Below are positions 22,963-35,254 of a stretch of 57,218 bases of DNA, piece by piece. The first letter of the stretch is position 1, and every line of letters starts with the position of its first letter. The notes below the pieces were generated by a model. The model was not told where the DNA came from. It made no database searches and saw nothing but the letters and a program-made list of their open reading frames with translations. A program made the translations under genes and the position numbers. The DNA is from Antrodiella citrinella (lineage: Eukaryota > Basidiomycota > Agaricomycetes > Polyporales > Steccherinaceae), in NCBI GenBank assembly GCA_004802725.1, contig SGPM01000160.1, forward strand, positions 1 to 57,218, in the 5' to 3' direction.

Positions 22963-25169
22963 ATGCCGACATGCTCGGCTTTCCCGCTCAGGTCCCCAAG
23001 CCTTAAAACATACTTGCGGGATGCACGCACTATCACTAGTCGTAGCAAAAGAGCATGCCGCTTACCCGGAGTGCAACGGGCATCGACAGCACTCGCCCCT
23101 AGGCAACCTCCTGCTACAGACTCACTCTCACCGCGTACACCTCTGACTACTCTACACCACACTGCTACCTTTGTTCGCCGTGTTCTTCCACCAAGAGTTA
23201 GCCCAGATGTCACGGAAACGCAGAGTCTGGAGTTTTGGGAAGAGATGATGAGTACCGCTCAGATTGAGCTGAGCGCGTCGAAAATGGCGAGAGCCGCACG
23301 GATTGTCGGTAAGTAATCTGTTCGCTTCATGGTTTGCTCTAAGATTCTATTCACTAGGATATAGTGTACGGAACTGACCAGTACTCTGGAGCGAATGAGT
23401 TGGTCACTGCCTTGCTGGAGGAGCCATTCGCGCCCCACTCTGCGAAAGCACGCGTTCGGGATAGGTGGAAAAATGCAGACGAGTCAGCAGGTCTACGTGT
23501 TCGGTAAGTAGCCTGTTATCGTTCGAGAATGTCTCTGTCAGGCTAATGCACGCGTACAACCATAAAGCTATGGTTCAACCACCCAGGACGGAGAAGCTAC
23601 CTTGTCGGTACGCTCTTCATGGCTGCAACAATTTCCTATACCAGTGGAGATCCACGAACTCCCTCCTCCCTCGACAACGGAGGGGTCTCCTTCACATGCC
23701 AAACCCTTATTTTCCGCCGACATCCCGGTCATAGTCTGCAATCCCTTTACTACCAATCTCTCCGAGCTGTTTGCGGATTCTTCTATTCCGTGGACCCACT
23801 CAAATGCCATTCTAGTCGTAACGTCTTCCTCAGCAGCATCATCTGCATTGCTGCAGCGTCTTCAAGCATCCGCACCGAAGTCGCTCACAGTCCTATTTGT
23901 GGATCCAGAGCGTGCCCTCTCAGCTCTGAGCGTCCTGAGCACAGACCCAGGGTCTGCCAGCTCCGTTCAACGATACCAGGACGGGTTCGTGGAGTCTCGC
24001 GTCTCCGAAGTCTCTGCAACTATCTCTCAGAACCTCGCTGCGTTCAAGGATTCCACCGAGGGCGGTATCTTGAATGCTCTGCGCACCCAAAACGCGCTCG
24101 ACCTCGTATCGGACTCCCTGTATGCGTGTCGTAGGATGGTCATGGCGGTCGAGTATGAGACCGACAGAGTTCGCAAAGGGGCTAGCAGTTTGCGGAGTCA
24201 GATGGAGGAGTTCAAGGCCAAGATCAGGTCGGATGTCCTAGGTACGGAAGAGAAACCTGAGGTCAAGGAATCTCTGGAGCGAGCGCGGGTTGGCGTCAAG
24301 GGGACCATGGACTTCTTGACCGGTTGGAGGATGCTGTGGAAGGTTGATGATATTGCAGACACTGTCAACGCTAGCGTTGACAGGTCATGGTGCAGAGGTC
24401 TAGAGGATAAGGTATGTCTGTCAGGTCGGCGGATGTATGCTCACATCTAAATCCTTCTGTCATAGCTCATCTTCCAGACTGGCCGTCTGTCTGTGACGCA
24501 GAACTTCCTAGCTGGAGCCGCAAATGCACTCGTATTATCTTTCCCAAAGACGTCCACATTCCATTCTCCCGTCCTCCAAAACACGCTCGCGCAACTCCGC
24601 TCACAACCTACCTACGCCGTAAACCCGGCCACCCTGACCCAACCGATCCACGCACGTCGGATCCAACTAACATATCCCACAAGTACGCTACATCGGTCCG
24701 CTCAACGTACAGTTCTCGGCATGAGCGGGAGTGTACTGGGTGGCATCAGTATCGCTTGGGCCGGTTGGGCGGAGCATCTCGGTATTTTGGGCAGTTTGGG
24801 GCTGGGATTGGAAGCTGAGACGGCAGCTGGACTGGGTATGTTCTCCGCCGTGGCGGGGATCTGGTACTCTATCGGACGGTGGGAGAAGGCTAAACGGAGG
24901 TGGTGGAGAGACTGGGATAGGGTCGGCGAGGGACTTGAGCGCGATCTCAGGGTACGTGATTTGAACATTTCTGGTTGTGTTGCCGAACTTGTTACTCATG
25001 GGTCTCGTTACTTTTTCAGAGTACGCTGGACCGCGTTGTTGCGAATCAGGTGTTGGTTGTTCCAACCACCGCATGTTCAGGCCTGCGTGACATGATTGCC
25101 AAACGGGAAGACGAAGTTGCGCAGCTAAAGGATGAGATCACTACCCTAGAGCAATACTGCACTAAATAG
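22963..25169 (+). CDS. probable Mmc1-type dynamin-like mitochondrial protein
   Basis: Exons join to about 665 residues. The N-terminus is Arg/Ser/Thr-rich with few acids (MPTCSAFPLRS onward), like a mitochondrial presequence. The middle has the stretch GANELVTALLEEPF and a long helical region; the C-terminal part contains two hydrophobic Gly/Ala-rich segments (SGSVLGGISIAWAGWAEHLG and AGLGMFSAVAGIWYS) followed by basic RWEKAKRRWW and a final coiled coil. This order fits my memory of the fungal Mmc1 family, a degenerate dynamin-like inner-membrane protein affecting cristae. No P-loop is seen, as expected for a pseudo-GTPase. The exon 1 end, the TAG acceptor at about 23364 and exon 2 are inferred from frame continuity. 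Confidence 0.6.
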
Positions 25170-25656
25170 TTCACCCGCTGCAAGAGTACCACAACTATCA
25201 CCGACGAGTCCGTGGGTATGACAGACAGCGAAGTATCGCTGCGCATTGGCACACACTTGATGGTCGCTGTTTTATGATCACAATGATGACCAAAACGGAT
25301 CTGAATCGGACGTATGTTGCTGAGATGAGTTGCAGGTGCATTGTATCGCGAAAGCATGGTCATTCGGAATGTTGCTCGAGAGCGAGGCAGGCAATAAATG
25401 CGGGCGAAACAGCTTCATATCCCAATTACGAGTATTCCTACATGTTTAGCCAAGCCATCGACTGTGTAGTGTGAGAGGCCGAAAGCTGGTAGCCTTTGAT
25501 ACTCTGGGTCTGGTCCTCATCTCGCGCAACGCGTATGAGAGTGAAATTTGACGGAATAGGTTCCGTGCGTGGCACTAGCAGAGGCCCGTGCGTTCATAAG
25601 CGGCGTCCCCCAACCCAAGGAAGGCGTTACAAGGACTCACCGTGCTCATCCAGGGC
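25170..25656. other. convergent intergenic region
   Basis: Holds the 3' ends of the Mmc1-like and NDUFB3 genes. A possible splice donor on the minus strand just after the NDUFB3 stop hints at an intron in its 3' untranslated region. No gene seen. Confidence 0.5.
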
Positions 25657-25863
25657 TCAGTGATGTGGCTTGTGCTCCTGCGCCTCAGCCTTCCACAAGA
25701 AGTTGTCGATGACCACGTAGGTGGTGAAGGCGACGACTGCGACACCGAAACCAGGGAACATGCTGCTAAACATGACCCGGTTTGAGAATACATGGTGTTT
25801 CCGCCACGCCTCCCGCTTGGCCCAAGGATCACGGAACAGGCGGGGGTCTCGAGGAGTGGTCAT
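25657..25863 (-). CDS. NADH:ubiquinone oxidoreductase subunit NDUFB3 (B12)
   Basis: A short one-exon frame of 68 residues beginning MTTPRDPRLFRDPWAKREAW. The DPWARREAWR-type motif followed by a single membrane segment after FPGFG (VAVVAFTTYVVIDNFLW) defines the B12 subunit of mitochondrial complex I, an inner-membrane accessory subunit. The tail is His-rich (QEHKPHH). An in-frame ATG upstream at 25917 (MLYSGDIHPYK) would add 18 residues; I prefer 25863 because family similarity starts there. It is divergent from topoisomerase I. Confidence 0.82.
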   Translation of the reverse strand: MTTPRDPRLFRDPWAKREAWRKHHVFSNRVMFSSMFPGFGVAVVAFTTYVVIDNFLWKAEAQEHKPHH

Positions 25864-26164
25864 CTGTTGTATTTCGGTCAGATACTTGTACGGGTGTATG
25901 TCGCCAGAATACAACATACGTTTCAGTGTTGTCCAGACGAAAGAGCTGGTTGTGGTCGTCTCTCCGGCAAGCCCCGGGTGACGGTGGTTGCTGGGACGGG
26001 CGTCAGGGCGAAGTTTAGGGCAGGTCCGACTACACTTGGCTTCTCCCCTGACACTTGTCACACCATCAACTGTTCAACTGGCCTCCAAGCTTCAGAAATA
26101 CAACCCCCACCCCCACTCTTTTCCTCCCGACACCCACTGTCCCCCTCCGCACTGCCCACGAACC
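25864..26164. promoter_or_regulatory. shared divergent promoter, NDUFB3 / topoisomerase I
   Basis: 301 bp between two divergent starts. The last 60 bases before the topoisomerase ATG are almost free of G and rich in C and T (about 26100-26160), a common feature of strong fungal promoters. No specific factor sites assigned. Confidence 0.45.
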
Positions 26165-29100
26165 ATGTCCGGCGACGTCGCCATGATGTCCGACGATGAT
26201 CGACCCCTCCGTCCCAAGCCCGGCCCCAGTGGTCACAACGGCACCCCCGCGACCAATGGCACCAACGGCGGTGGCGGGGACTCGTCCTCTCTCAGCGATG
26301 ACGACGACATGCCTCTTGTATGCTTTCCCCCCCGCGTCCGTTATCGATATCTACTAACATATGCGTGCATTTGCCGCATTTGGTCTCTGCTAGTCCCAGT
26401 CCACGCGCACCACGAGGTCGGAGCATATGACCCCAGATAAACGTGCTCCGCTGAAGCGCAAGAAGCTCCTGACTGAGTCGTCCAGCGACGATGACACGCC
26501 TCTTGCCACTCCTGCGAAGTCTGCCGCGGTTTCCATGCCTGGCGCTACCAAAGCGACCACTGTGCCAGCCAAGGCAGTCAATGGCAATGGCAAGCATGTA
26601 GTTCCGAAAGCCGAGCCCATGGACACTGATTCCGACGACGACAAGCCGCTCGTCAAGACTAAGCGCGCTACAAATGGAAAGACAAAGCCACCACCAAAGA
26701 AGAAAGTCAAGAAGGAGGAGTCGGACGCTGATGAGAGTGATTTCGACGAGAAGCCGAAGAAGAAAGCGCCGGTGAAGAGGAAGCGGAAGTCGCAGGCCGC
26801 AGAACAGATGGACGTTGACGACTCGGACGACGACAAGCCTCTGAAGAAATCGGCAGTCAAGAAAGCCCCGGCGAAGAAGGCGAAGAAGGAGGATTCAGAT
26901 ACTGAGACGCCAAAGCCGAAGCCGAAGAAGGGTAAAGCGAAGAAAGAGGAAGGTAGTGAAGTGGATGCGAAGAAGGCAAAAAAGAAGAAAGAGGAAGAGG
27001 AGGAGGTATATCGCTGGTGGGAGGAACAACAAGCTGAAGAGGACGGCGACGACAGTATCAAATGGACGACGCTCTTGCATAATGGTGTATATTTCCCTCC
27101 TCCCTATGAAACGCTGCCTAAACATGTCAAAATGAAGTACAATGGTGAGCATGTTCACTTTCGTCAGCCAATACTTGTCATTGACGTTTCAATGTCGCGC
27201 AGGCAAACCTGTGGATCTGCTACCGGCTGCAGAGGAGGTGGCCGGCTTCTATGGCGCTCTTCTAGAGACGGATCATGCTAAAGATGCGGTCTTCAACAAG
27301 AACTTCTTCAAGGACTTCCGCACTGTTCTCAAGACGCATCCTCCTGTGCGTATTTACGTTTTCTGACTTTTGCGTTGTATACATACTTACTGTGGCGGAA
27401 CGCAGAGAGACGGCACGAAGATTACCGATTTCGGGTCATGTGACTTCCGACCTATGTACGACTATTTTGAGGAAGAGAAAGCGAAGAAGAAGGCCATGAC
27501 AAGTGCTGAAAAGAAGGAAGCGAAAGCTGCAAGGGACAAACTGGAGGCTCCATTCACTCATTGCACGCTCGACGGTCGTAAGGAGAAGGTCGGTAACTTC
27601 AGGGTCGAACCTCCCGGTTTGTTTAGAGGACGTGGCGAGCACCCGAAGAAGGGAACCTTGAAGGTAATCGACATGTGATCGTCCATGTGCGTCGAGTTGA
27701 CTTTGATTTGCAGTTCAGAGTTCGTCCAGAAGACATCACTATCAACATTGGCAAGGATGTCCCAGTTCCTGTACCCAACGTCCCTGGGAAATGGAAAGCC
27801 GTCAAACACGATCAGACTGTTACCTGGCTCGCAAACTGGACTGAGAATGTCAACGACGCGCATAAGTACGTCTTCCTTGCCGCCGGAAGTTCGCTCAAGG
27901 GTCAAAGCGACAAGTCCAAGTTCGAGAAAGCCCGAGAGCTCAAGGTTCGTCGCTCCGTCGTCGCTTACCTCGGTTTTCGCTGACGACCACCCAGAAACAT
28001 GTGGACAGGATTCGGAAAGACTATCAACTCGAGCTCAAGTCGAAGGTGATGGAACAACGACAGCGGGCCACTGCAATGTACTTTATCGATGTCCTGGCAC
28101 TTCGAGCTGGTAACGAGAAAGGCGAGGAGGAGGCCGACACTGTAGGCTGCTGCTCTCTGCGTTGTGAACATATCACTCTCGAGCCGCCGAATTTCCTCGT
28201 GTTTGATTTCCTGGGTAAAGATTCTATCCGGTACTACAATCGTGTCACGGTCGACGACAAAGTCTTCAAGAACATCAAGATTTTCAAAGAGGGCAAGGCT
28301 GACGATGACGATATCTTCGATCGGGTTGAGGTAGGCCACAGCATCCCATGCGGTGGTTATGTACTCACTTTTTGCAGACCACCAAGTTGAACAAGCACTT
28401 AGCAAGCTACATGAAAGGTCTCACCGCGAAGGTCTTCCGTACTTTCAACGCGTCGCATACGTTCCAGGAGCAACTTGATTCCGGAACGCCTGCGAAGGGC
28501 ACCGTGCAAGAGAAGCTGAACGCATACAATCATGCCAATCGCATGGTGGCCATCTTGTGTAACCATCAACGTGCAGTTCCCAAGACGCATGAGCAGTCCA
28601 TGGGCAAGATGAAGGACAAGGTAAGCACAAGTCCTCTCCCATGACAATCTGGACTCTTACATTCATGATCCATTAGCTCCGCGGATTCAAGTATGAGCGT
28701 ATGAAGCTCCGCCATGCTCTATTCGGCATCGACCCTAAGTTCAAGAAGAAGAAGAAATACGTGGACGACGAGTCTGACCTCGATGATGATGCTGTCGCCG
28801 AGCATGAGGAGCAGTGGAAGACGAGGGAGACAGAGAAGATAGAGAAGAAGTTCGTGAAGGACAACGAGAAGCTGCTAGAGGAGGGTAAAGACGCTCTAGA
28901 TGATTCCGTTCTCAAGGAGAAGCGAAAGGAGATCGAGACCGAGTTCAAGAGGTTGATGAAGGAGCGGGGGACGGGCAAGGCCACCATGAAGAGAGATAAG
29001 GCGACGGATAAGATTGAAGAGAGCATTGATAAACTGGATGAGAAGATCAAGACCTTCAAGTTGCAGATGGAGGATAGGGAGGCTGGTAAGGAAGTTGCGC

Positions 29101-29409
29101 TGGGAACAAGGTGGGTGTTACGCCGTTTCTCCGCATGATCAGTGCTGATACCCAACACCTACAGTAAAATCAACTACTTGGATCCCAGGTTCGTGTCCTC
29201 ATTCTATGCAGTATCACTCGACGACTGACACGTTTCCACAGAATCACAGCAGCTTGGTGTAAGAAACACGACGTTCCCATCGAGAAGATTTTCTCGAAGA
29301 CACTTTTGACTAAATGTAAGTCCTACCTGTCAATTTTCGGACCGTGACTGACGATAGTGCGACGTTAGTCCCATGGGCGATGGAGGTCGACGGCGAATGG
29401 ACATTCTAG
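26165..29409 (+). CDS. TOP1: DNA topoisomerase I (type IB)
   Basis: Relaxes supercoils by making a transient 3'-phosphotyrosyl break; nuclear. About 900 residues over many exons. The N-terminal third is disordered, with repeated acidic DSDDDKPL blocks and Lys-rich nuclear-localisation stretches. The core begins at VYRWWEEQQ and runs through [57 protein letters not shown] and FLGKDSIRY. The linker is a charged coiled coil (about 28700-29100). The catalytic tyrosine sits in SKINYLDPR, coded by a separate 24-nt exon (29165-29188). The last exon ends [12 protein letters not shown], as the family does. It is complete and typical. Confidence 0.97.
29165..29188 (+). other. 24-nt exon carrying the topoisomerase I active-site Tyr
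   Basis: Bounded by an acceptor ending CTACAG and a donor GTTCGT. It joins phase 2 before and phase 2 after, giving S-KINYLDP-R. Skipping it would remove 8 residues in frame, including the catalytic Tyr. Confidence 0.8.
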
Positions 29410-29804
29410 AGTGCGCGAATGGTCCCACACACATTAGATTTTATGGACGTTAGAACGCCCCCCCCGCATTGCTCCTAGCCTCACTACCACCAACGCATTT
29501 CCTTGACTTGTTGCATTTGTTTCCGTACCCGCTATCGTTGTGTTTCTCTCGTTGTTTGTCGGTTGGACTGCAGTAATATCATCCTCATCTATCCCCTGTA
29601 CATGTTTTTGTGCACACGACACGTCTCTTTGAAGTTGCGAGTCCGCCGCACGCGTAAGGTTCGCGGCAAGATATGGGCGTCTAACCGTGTATTTCACGTG
29701 GAGCGTGGATTGCTGTATTCCGCATTCGACACCTCTACTTCACTCTTGTTCATGATTCACGCCTCTTTCTCCTTCATCTTCATCACTATCCTTCACCAGT
29801 CGTC
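29410..29804. other. intergenic region TOP1 / CDP-DAG synthase
   Basis: 395 bp with the TOP1 3' end and the promoter of the next gene; a C-run occurs near 29460 and a CT-rich tract precedes the ATG at 29805. Nothing else seen. Confidence 0.5.
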
Positions 29805-32015
29805 ATGAGTAGAGTCGCATCTGACAGCTCGAAGCCATGGACGTCACGTACCACGTTCGACGCGCTCGGGGTTGAGTCCGGAGAGGACACCGATGAGGAG
29901 CTCGATTCCACTGAGGAGCGTGCCAACTCACCATCCGACGAGTCCGTCTCTTCTTCTGCAATCATGTCTTATAGCAGCTGCTAACCGGTATAACAGGTCT
30001 GGTCCAGTGAAACTGTCCAAGAGTGCGCTCAAAAAGCAGAAAGCGTTGGCTCGCCAAGAGAAACGCCAGCAAGAAAAGGCGGCTCGTGCTGCTGCTAGAC
30101 GTTCCGCTCAGCCGTCTCCGTCTCTCGCGCCTGAACCACAACAAGCCTCACAGAGTCCATCTCCGAGCATTGTGTCGAAGCCGTTAGCTGTTCCCGAGGC
30201 CAAGGCGGAGGCCGTAGCGAACGACAAGCCAGCTGTGGACACGAAGCAGAATGGCGTTCCACCTACCGCCCAAGAGCCAGCGCCGTCAAAACTTCAGTCG
30301 AATGGTCACTCAAACGGTCACGTTGATGTCTCTGCGAACGTTGTGATGCCGCCTGTGCTTGCGGCGCAGCCGATACCCTCTCCTCCTGTGGTCATTGTAA
30401 CGCCAGTGAGCGCACCAAAACAACCCGCGCCTGTGTCGGAGATGGTGGTTCCCAGGAACCTCGTCGAGGTTCCGCCTCCCCGGAAAGAGGTTGTGGCGCT
30501 GCCGCCTCCACCATCGCAGGACTCGGAGTCAGCTAAGAAACGCCAGAATGCATTAACGAGGACGCTGTGGACGTTCATTATGATTGGAGGGTTCATTAGT
30601 GAGTCTCGTCACTACTTCACTGTCCCCCCTTGTCATTGATTATACACAATAGCTCTTCTGCTTATGGGACATGCGTACATGATCATCCTCGTCATGCTAT
30701 GCGCAACTTTGGTCTACCGAGAAGTCACTGCGTTGTTTTCTTTGAAGGATTTGAAGGACAAAGACCAGGAGACTTTGGAAGGCCGAGGGAGGGATCCATG
30801 GAGTAAGACGCTGAATTGGTACTTCTTCGCTGTTGCGAACTATTACCTCTATGGCGAGAGCATCATCTACTACTTCAAGGTATGCCGCATACGAGTAGTT
30901 ACGCCATAGCATGCAAGTTACTCACTACCGTGTAGCACGTCGTGTTTTCAGATGCTCAGCTGACGTTGTTCGCCACGAATCATCGTATCATCAGCTTCGC
31001 GCTGTACACTATTGGATTTGTTGGATTTGTAATGTCGCTTCAACGTGGATATCTCAAGCAGCAGTTTGGATTGTTCTGCTGGGTTCACATGACACTACTT
31101 TTGATCGTGGTGTCCAGGTAAAATTCCAATCAGACCACCTGTATCGTACCATGCTAATCCCGGCTCGACAGTCACTTCATCGTGAACAACATCCTCGAAG
31201 GCATGATCTGGTTCTGGGTTCCTGCGTCCCTCGTCATCTGCAACGACGTCTTCGCCTACGTCTGGGGTATCACCATCGGTCGCACACCTCTCATCAAGCT
31301 CTCGCCCAAGAAGACCGTCGAAGGCTTCGTTGGCGCATTCTTCAGCACCATGGTGTTCGGTGTATTCTGGGGAACGTGGTTCATGAGGTACCAGTACATG
31401 ATCTGCCCAGTGAGCAACCTTGGCGTCAGCGCCTTCGATGCTGCTCAATGTGACCCCAACCCGGTGTTCTTGTGGAGGGATTGGGTCATGCCTGGGCCCC
31501 TGAGCGCGTTTTTGTCTACGTTGGTAGGTTCTACCATTCATGGGCCCCAAAACCTCCAGCTAATTTTACCTTGGCGTTATAGCTTGGACGCGCGGTCACG
31601 TCGATTCCGTGGGCACCGTATCAAATGCATTTGTTAGTTCTGTCTGGCTTCGCATCGCTCGTTGCGCCGTTCGGAGGGTTCTTCGCCTCAGGCTTCAAGC
31701 GTGCCTTTGATATCAAGGATTTTGGTCACAGCATCCCAGGACACGGTGGTATGACAGATCGTATGGATTGCCAGTACGTCTCTTCTCCCTGCGAAATTCA
31801 TCCTAGGACAGGGTCACTGATCACAACGTCACAACAGGTTCTTGATGGGTGTCTTCACCTATGTCTACTACAGCAGTCTCATCCGAGAGGTACACGTCAG
31901 TGTGGGCTCGATATTGCAGACAATCGTGAGCGGGTTGACGGTGAGGGAGCAGCTGGAGCTGATGGCGGATTTGAAGAGGTTCATCGAGGGACAGGGCATC
32001 TCTGTCAACCTTTGA
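29805..32015 (+). CDS. CDS1: phosphatidate cytidylyltransferase (CDP-diacylglycerol synthase)
   Basis: Makes CDP-diacylglycerol from phosphatidate and CTP in the ER membrane, precursor of phosphatidylinositol and other phospholipids. The C-terminus carries the full family signature: [13 protein letters not shown], then [11 protein letters not shown], with its metal-binding Asp residues. Several membrane segments are visible ([37 protein letters not shown], and around [19 protein letters not shown]). The N-terminal 200 or so residues are disordered and Ala/Pro/Ser-rich. The start at 29805 gives an acidic N-terminus ([13 protein letters not shown]). The first intron is the least certain: I favour donor GTGCCA and an acceptor ending TTATAG, about 55 nt, which restores the frame at [15 protein letters not shown]. 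About 560 residues. Confidence 0.92.
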
Positions 32016-32390
32016 TCTGAAGTGGACACATTCTTTTTGGCTTTGGTTACGTCGCATCATGCATCCATATACAGTTTATCCATAATGTTGCCACTTCGGA
32101 CGATTTTGTCTGGCTTTCGGCTTTCGTAGTAGTAGTATTGATTGAAGTAATCTATGTAGCGGCGTTGTTAGGCTCATGCAAGTTTAGTGACAATTTTCCA
32201 GGAAAGGTCGTCATTGAGACTCGGATTACTCAGTACTGATACTGTTCAGTGTTAGAGGTAGATACTTTTTCAGGTACAGCCTACCGATCATTTGGATGTG
32301 AATGCATATTGGAGAGTACAGGCATAATCATATAGCATTGAGACGTGCGAAGTCAATGAGGACAAAGAGATAGCGGAAAGATGCGACAGC
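32016..32390. other. convergent intergenic region
   Basis: 375 bp between the stop codons of the CDP-DAG synthase and RPS23 genes; only 3' ends expected, nothing else seen. Confidence 0.6.
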
Positions 32391-33165
32391 TTATGACCTA
32401 GGCTTCTCCTGAACACCGAGAGTTGCACATGTTAAGAAATATGAATCTCATGATAAAGATAGATGCCGTACCTTCTTCTCCTTCCAGAGGGCGAGGAGAC
32501 CGACACCAGAGACCTTGACAACCTTGAATCGGACACCGGGAATATCACCCTTGGCCTTTCCACTACGACCGAAACCGGAGATCAGGACCTCGTCGTTCTC
32601 GTCAACAAAGTTCAAGCAACCATCGTTCTGTGAAATACATGAATTTTAGCGAGACGCCTTCTGGACCACCCTAGACCCAACCCACGCCAACGTGTGAACC
32701 ATCGTGATAATGAATACACGTTGGTCGTCGTGGAGGGTTGGGTATGAAGGATGTGGAGAGAAAGAGAGACGTACGGGCACGAAAGCAGTGACCTTCTTTC
32801 CGTTCTTAATGAGCTGCACTCGGACACATTTCCGGATGGCAGAGTTGGGCTGCTTGGCCTCAACACCGACTTTTTCGAGGACGATACCCTTGGCGTGGGA
32901 TGAACCTCCAGTGGGGGAGGTCTTGTAGAAATTACCAAGAGCACGCTTCTTGTATGATTTGTCGGCCTATCAGCAGAAAAACAAGCAGAGGTCAGTCAGA
33001 CGATTGGATACGGAGAAGGATCCTCTGAGACAAACCCATCGGTTATCGCGACGGTCGGTGCGCAGCTTACGCGCGGCTTGGAGACCACGGGGTTTGTTGG
33101 CTGTCGGGGGACATAGAGGGTGAGAACGACGACGCAGACGACGAGCAAGGGTACATACAGCCCAT
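32391..33165 (-). CDS. RPS23: 40S ribosomal protein uS12 (S23)
   Basis: Small-subunit decoding-centre protein. The spliced product has the family length of about 145 residues: start [20 protein letters not shown], then [34 protein letters not shown], the near-invariant [14 protein letters not shown] loop, [17 protein letters not shown] and the C-terminus EKKEKPRS. The first exon holds just seven coding bases (33159-33165, ATGGGCT); the codon for Ser-3 is split by the intron. The loop proline hydroxylated in other eukaryotes lies in KQPNS. Four introns in a small gene, typical of basidiomycete ribosomal protein genes. It is divergent from hydrolase copy 1. Confidence 0.96.
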
Positions 33166-33554
33166 TTCTTGAGGAGGATGAAGGTCAGATACGGCGGGGT
33201 GAAGGCGCGCACTGGGCCGTCAAACCTCCGAAACCTTATTGTCGTCAACTGCACAGTTGCTATTGTCAGCTTTCCCAGCACGTGATTAGGCGCGTGTGTG
33301 ACGTGACAAGGTCGGCGCGTGACAAGGACACGCGACACTACATTCTCACGACGGGTACGGCCGCCAGTTTACCATGTTGGGTTGAACGTGTCCCATATCT
33401 CATTCTTCGCACTATTCTTACTCATCCGAAACGTATTTCCGTGGGATCCATCGTTATCTTCTGTTGCATCGCTATCCTATATAGCACCGTCCAGCCATGC
33501 ATTCTGTTTTCTCAACCATCTCTCTCACTCACACAGAGCTCGAATCTCATAGCC
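33166..33554. promoter_or_regulatory. divergent promoter region, RPS23 / hydrolase copy 1
   Basis: 389 bp between divergent starts. A TATATA-like stretch lies near 33478-33484, about 70 bases before the hydrolase ATG. No other site assigned. Confidence 0.4.
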
Positions 33555-35254
33555 ATGTCCGAGACCCAGTACTATCACCATGGTAGATTCGCCATGGCCG
33601 GAGGCGTACTGCCCGACGCAGTCACCGCTTACCGTACGTACGGAGACCCAAAGAACCCGTGCATCGTCTTTCCGACGTGCTTCGGCGCAAAGATTGAAGG
33701 TGAGACTTGCGTATGTGCTTGCGAAACACATACACAGTGTTCAAACTGTTCTTATAGCACAAACATACATGATCGGGTCCGACAAGGTAATCAAGATTCA
33801 TCTGGTCCAATATTTTTAGACCGAAGGTTGACCCGACTGTTACCTGAGGCCTTCGATCCTGAGCAGTTCTTCATCGTGACCTTTGCCTTGTTCTCTAACG
33901 GAGAGGTATGACTATCTGCATTGTAATGAGAGCTGGACTGATGAATTCACACTGTGATAGTCGTCGTCTCCTTCCAATACCGTATGTTGCAGTACCACTT
34001 GAGTCTTGGGGCCGCATATCTATGCTTGTTGTTGTAGCCGGCTCCCTACAACGGTCCTCATTTCCCTGCCGTAACGTACGAAGACAATACGTGCGTATAG
34101 GCAGGAACATCTTCTCGGTGCGATTCTGACGAGGTCTACACAGTCGTGCACAGTATGCCGTTGTCAAATCTCTCGGTGTCAGGAAAGTGCACACCGCCGT
34201 CGGCTTCTCCATGGGAGGACAGCAGGTGAGTCTTACGTGCAGGAGGAAGATCACCTTCTAATACGGTCGAAAGCATAGGCATACTATTGGGCGGTGATGT
34301 ATCCTGATTTTGTTGAAAGGTGAGCAATGTGTTACTTCCGATGAGCCGCTCATGTGCTCATATAAATTATTGATAGGTTTATTTGTATCTGTGGTTCCGC
34401 TCGTACGAGCCCGCACAATTACTGGTATGATGCGTCTTCAATACTTGAGGTCCAACTTGCTCAACCATGTTTCCGCGCATCAGTTTCGTGGAGGGACCGA
34501 AGGTAGCGTTAACTGCGTCAGTCGACTTCAAAGACGGGCACTACACTGAGAACCCAGAGCGTGGCGTCCGTGCATTCGGACGAGTGTATAGCTCTTGGCC
34601 ATATGGTCAAACTGTGGGTACTACCATCTCGATTGTTTTCTCGTTTCTGTTAACCTGACGTCTACGTAGTGGTTCCGCGAGAAAGGCTACCTCATGGGCG
34701 GACAGTACTCAGATGTCAACAACTGGATTGTCAACGAATGGGAACATATGTTCTGGCCAGCTTGGGACGCCAATGACATACTCTATCTCGCAAGAACCTG
34801 GCAGATGGCAGATGTCTCCCAGTTGTATGCTCATTCAACGATGGATTCTAGTATTCGCACGGAGGCTATGAAAGTTCAGGACACTTTCGGTGACCTTGCT
34901 GCGACCCTCAGTCGTGTCAAGGCAAAAGCACTCATCATGCCATGCAAGACCGACTTATACTTCCCTGTATGACCGCGTGCCTTGTAGCTCTCGGAGTACG
35001 CCACGTACTAAAATATTTTGTTTTTGTCTCGACAGCCCGAAGATAGCGAGCTCGAAGTGAAGGCTATGGTCAATAATCAGGCCAAGCTCGTAGTCATTCC
35101 ATCGGTCTGGGGTCACATGTGTAAGTGTCCTGTTTCGCGCTTTGTCTCCCTTCGACTGATGACGATCTTCGACATACCAGCCGGAGGTGGTAGCAATGAA
35201 GGTGACACGAAGTTCATCGCGGAGACCATTAAGGAATTCTACAAGAGCACTTAG
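33555..35254 (+). CDS. alpha/beta hydrolase of the homoserine O-acetyltransferase superfamily, copy 1
   Basis: About 390 residues in many exons. MSETQYYHHGRFAMAGG and ITAYRTYG-like TAYRTYGDPKNP start the protein; the nucleophile elbow is GFSMGGQQAYYWA with Ser as nucleophile, the acid is probably in MPCKTDLYFP and the His in VWGHMAGGG. True Met2 acetyltransferases have GGSMGG at the elbow, so this paralogue group is likely a hydrolase or acyltransferase of other specificity. A 21-nt exon (33961-33981) coding SSSPSNT is present. The intron after HNYC runs to the CAG at about 34479, giving FVEGPK. The neighbouring copy 2 has the same order of motifs, so the pair arose by tandem duplication. Confidence 0.82.

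Noticed and set aside
29872..30639. later start for the CDP-DAG synthase
   Set aside because: The first 40 residues of that frame look like out-of-frame sequence; the ATG at 29805 gives a normal acidic N-terminus and joins by a plausible intron.
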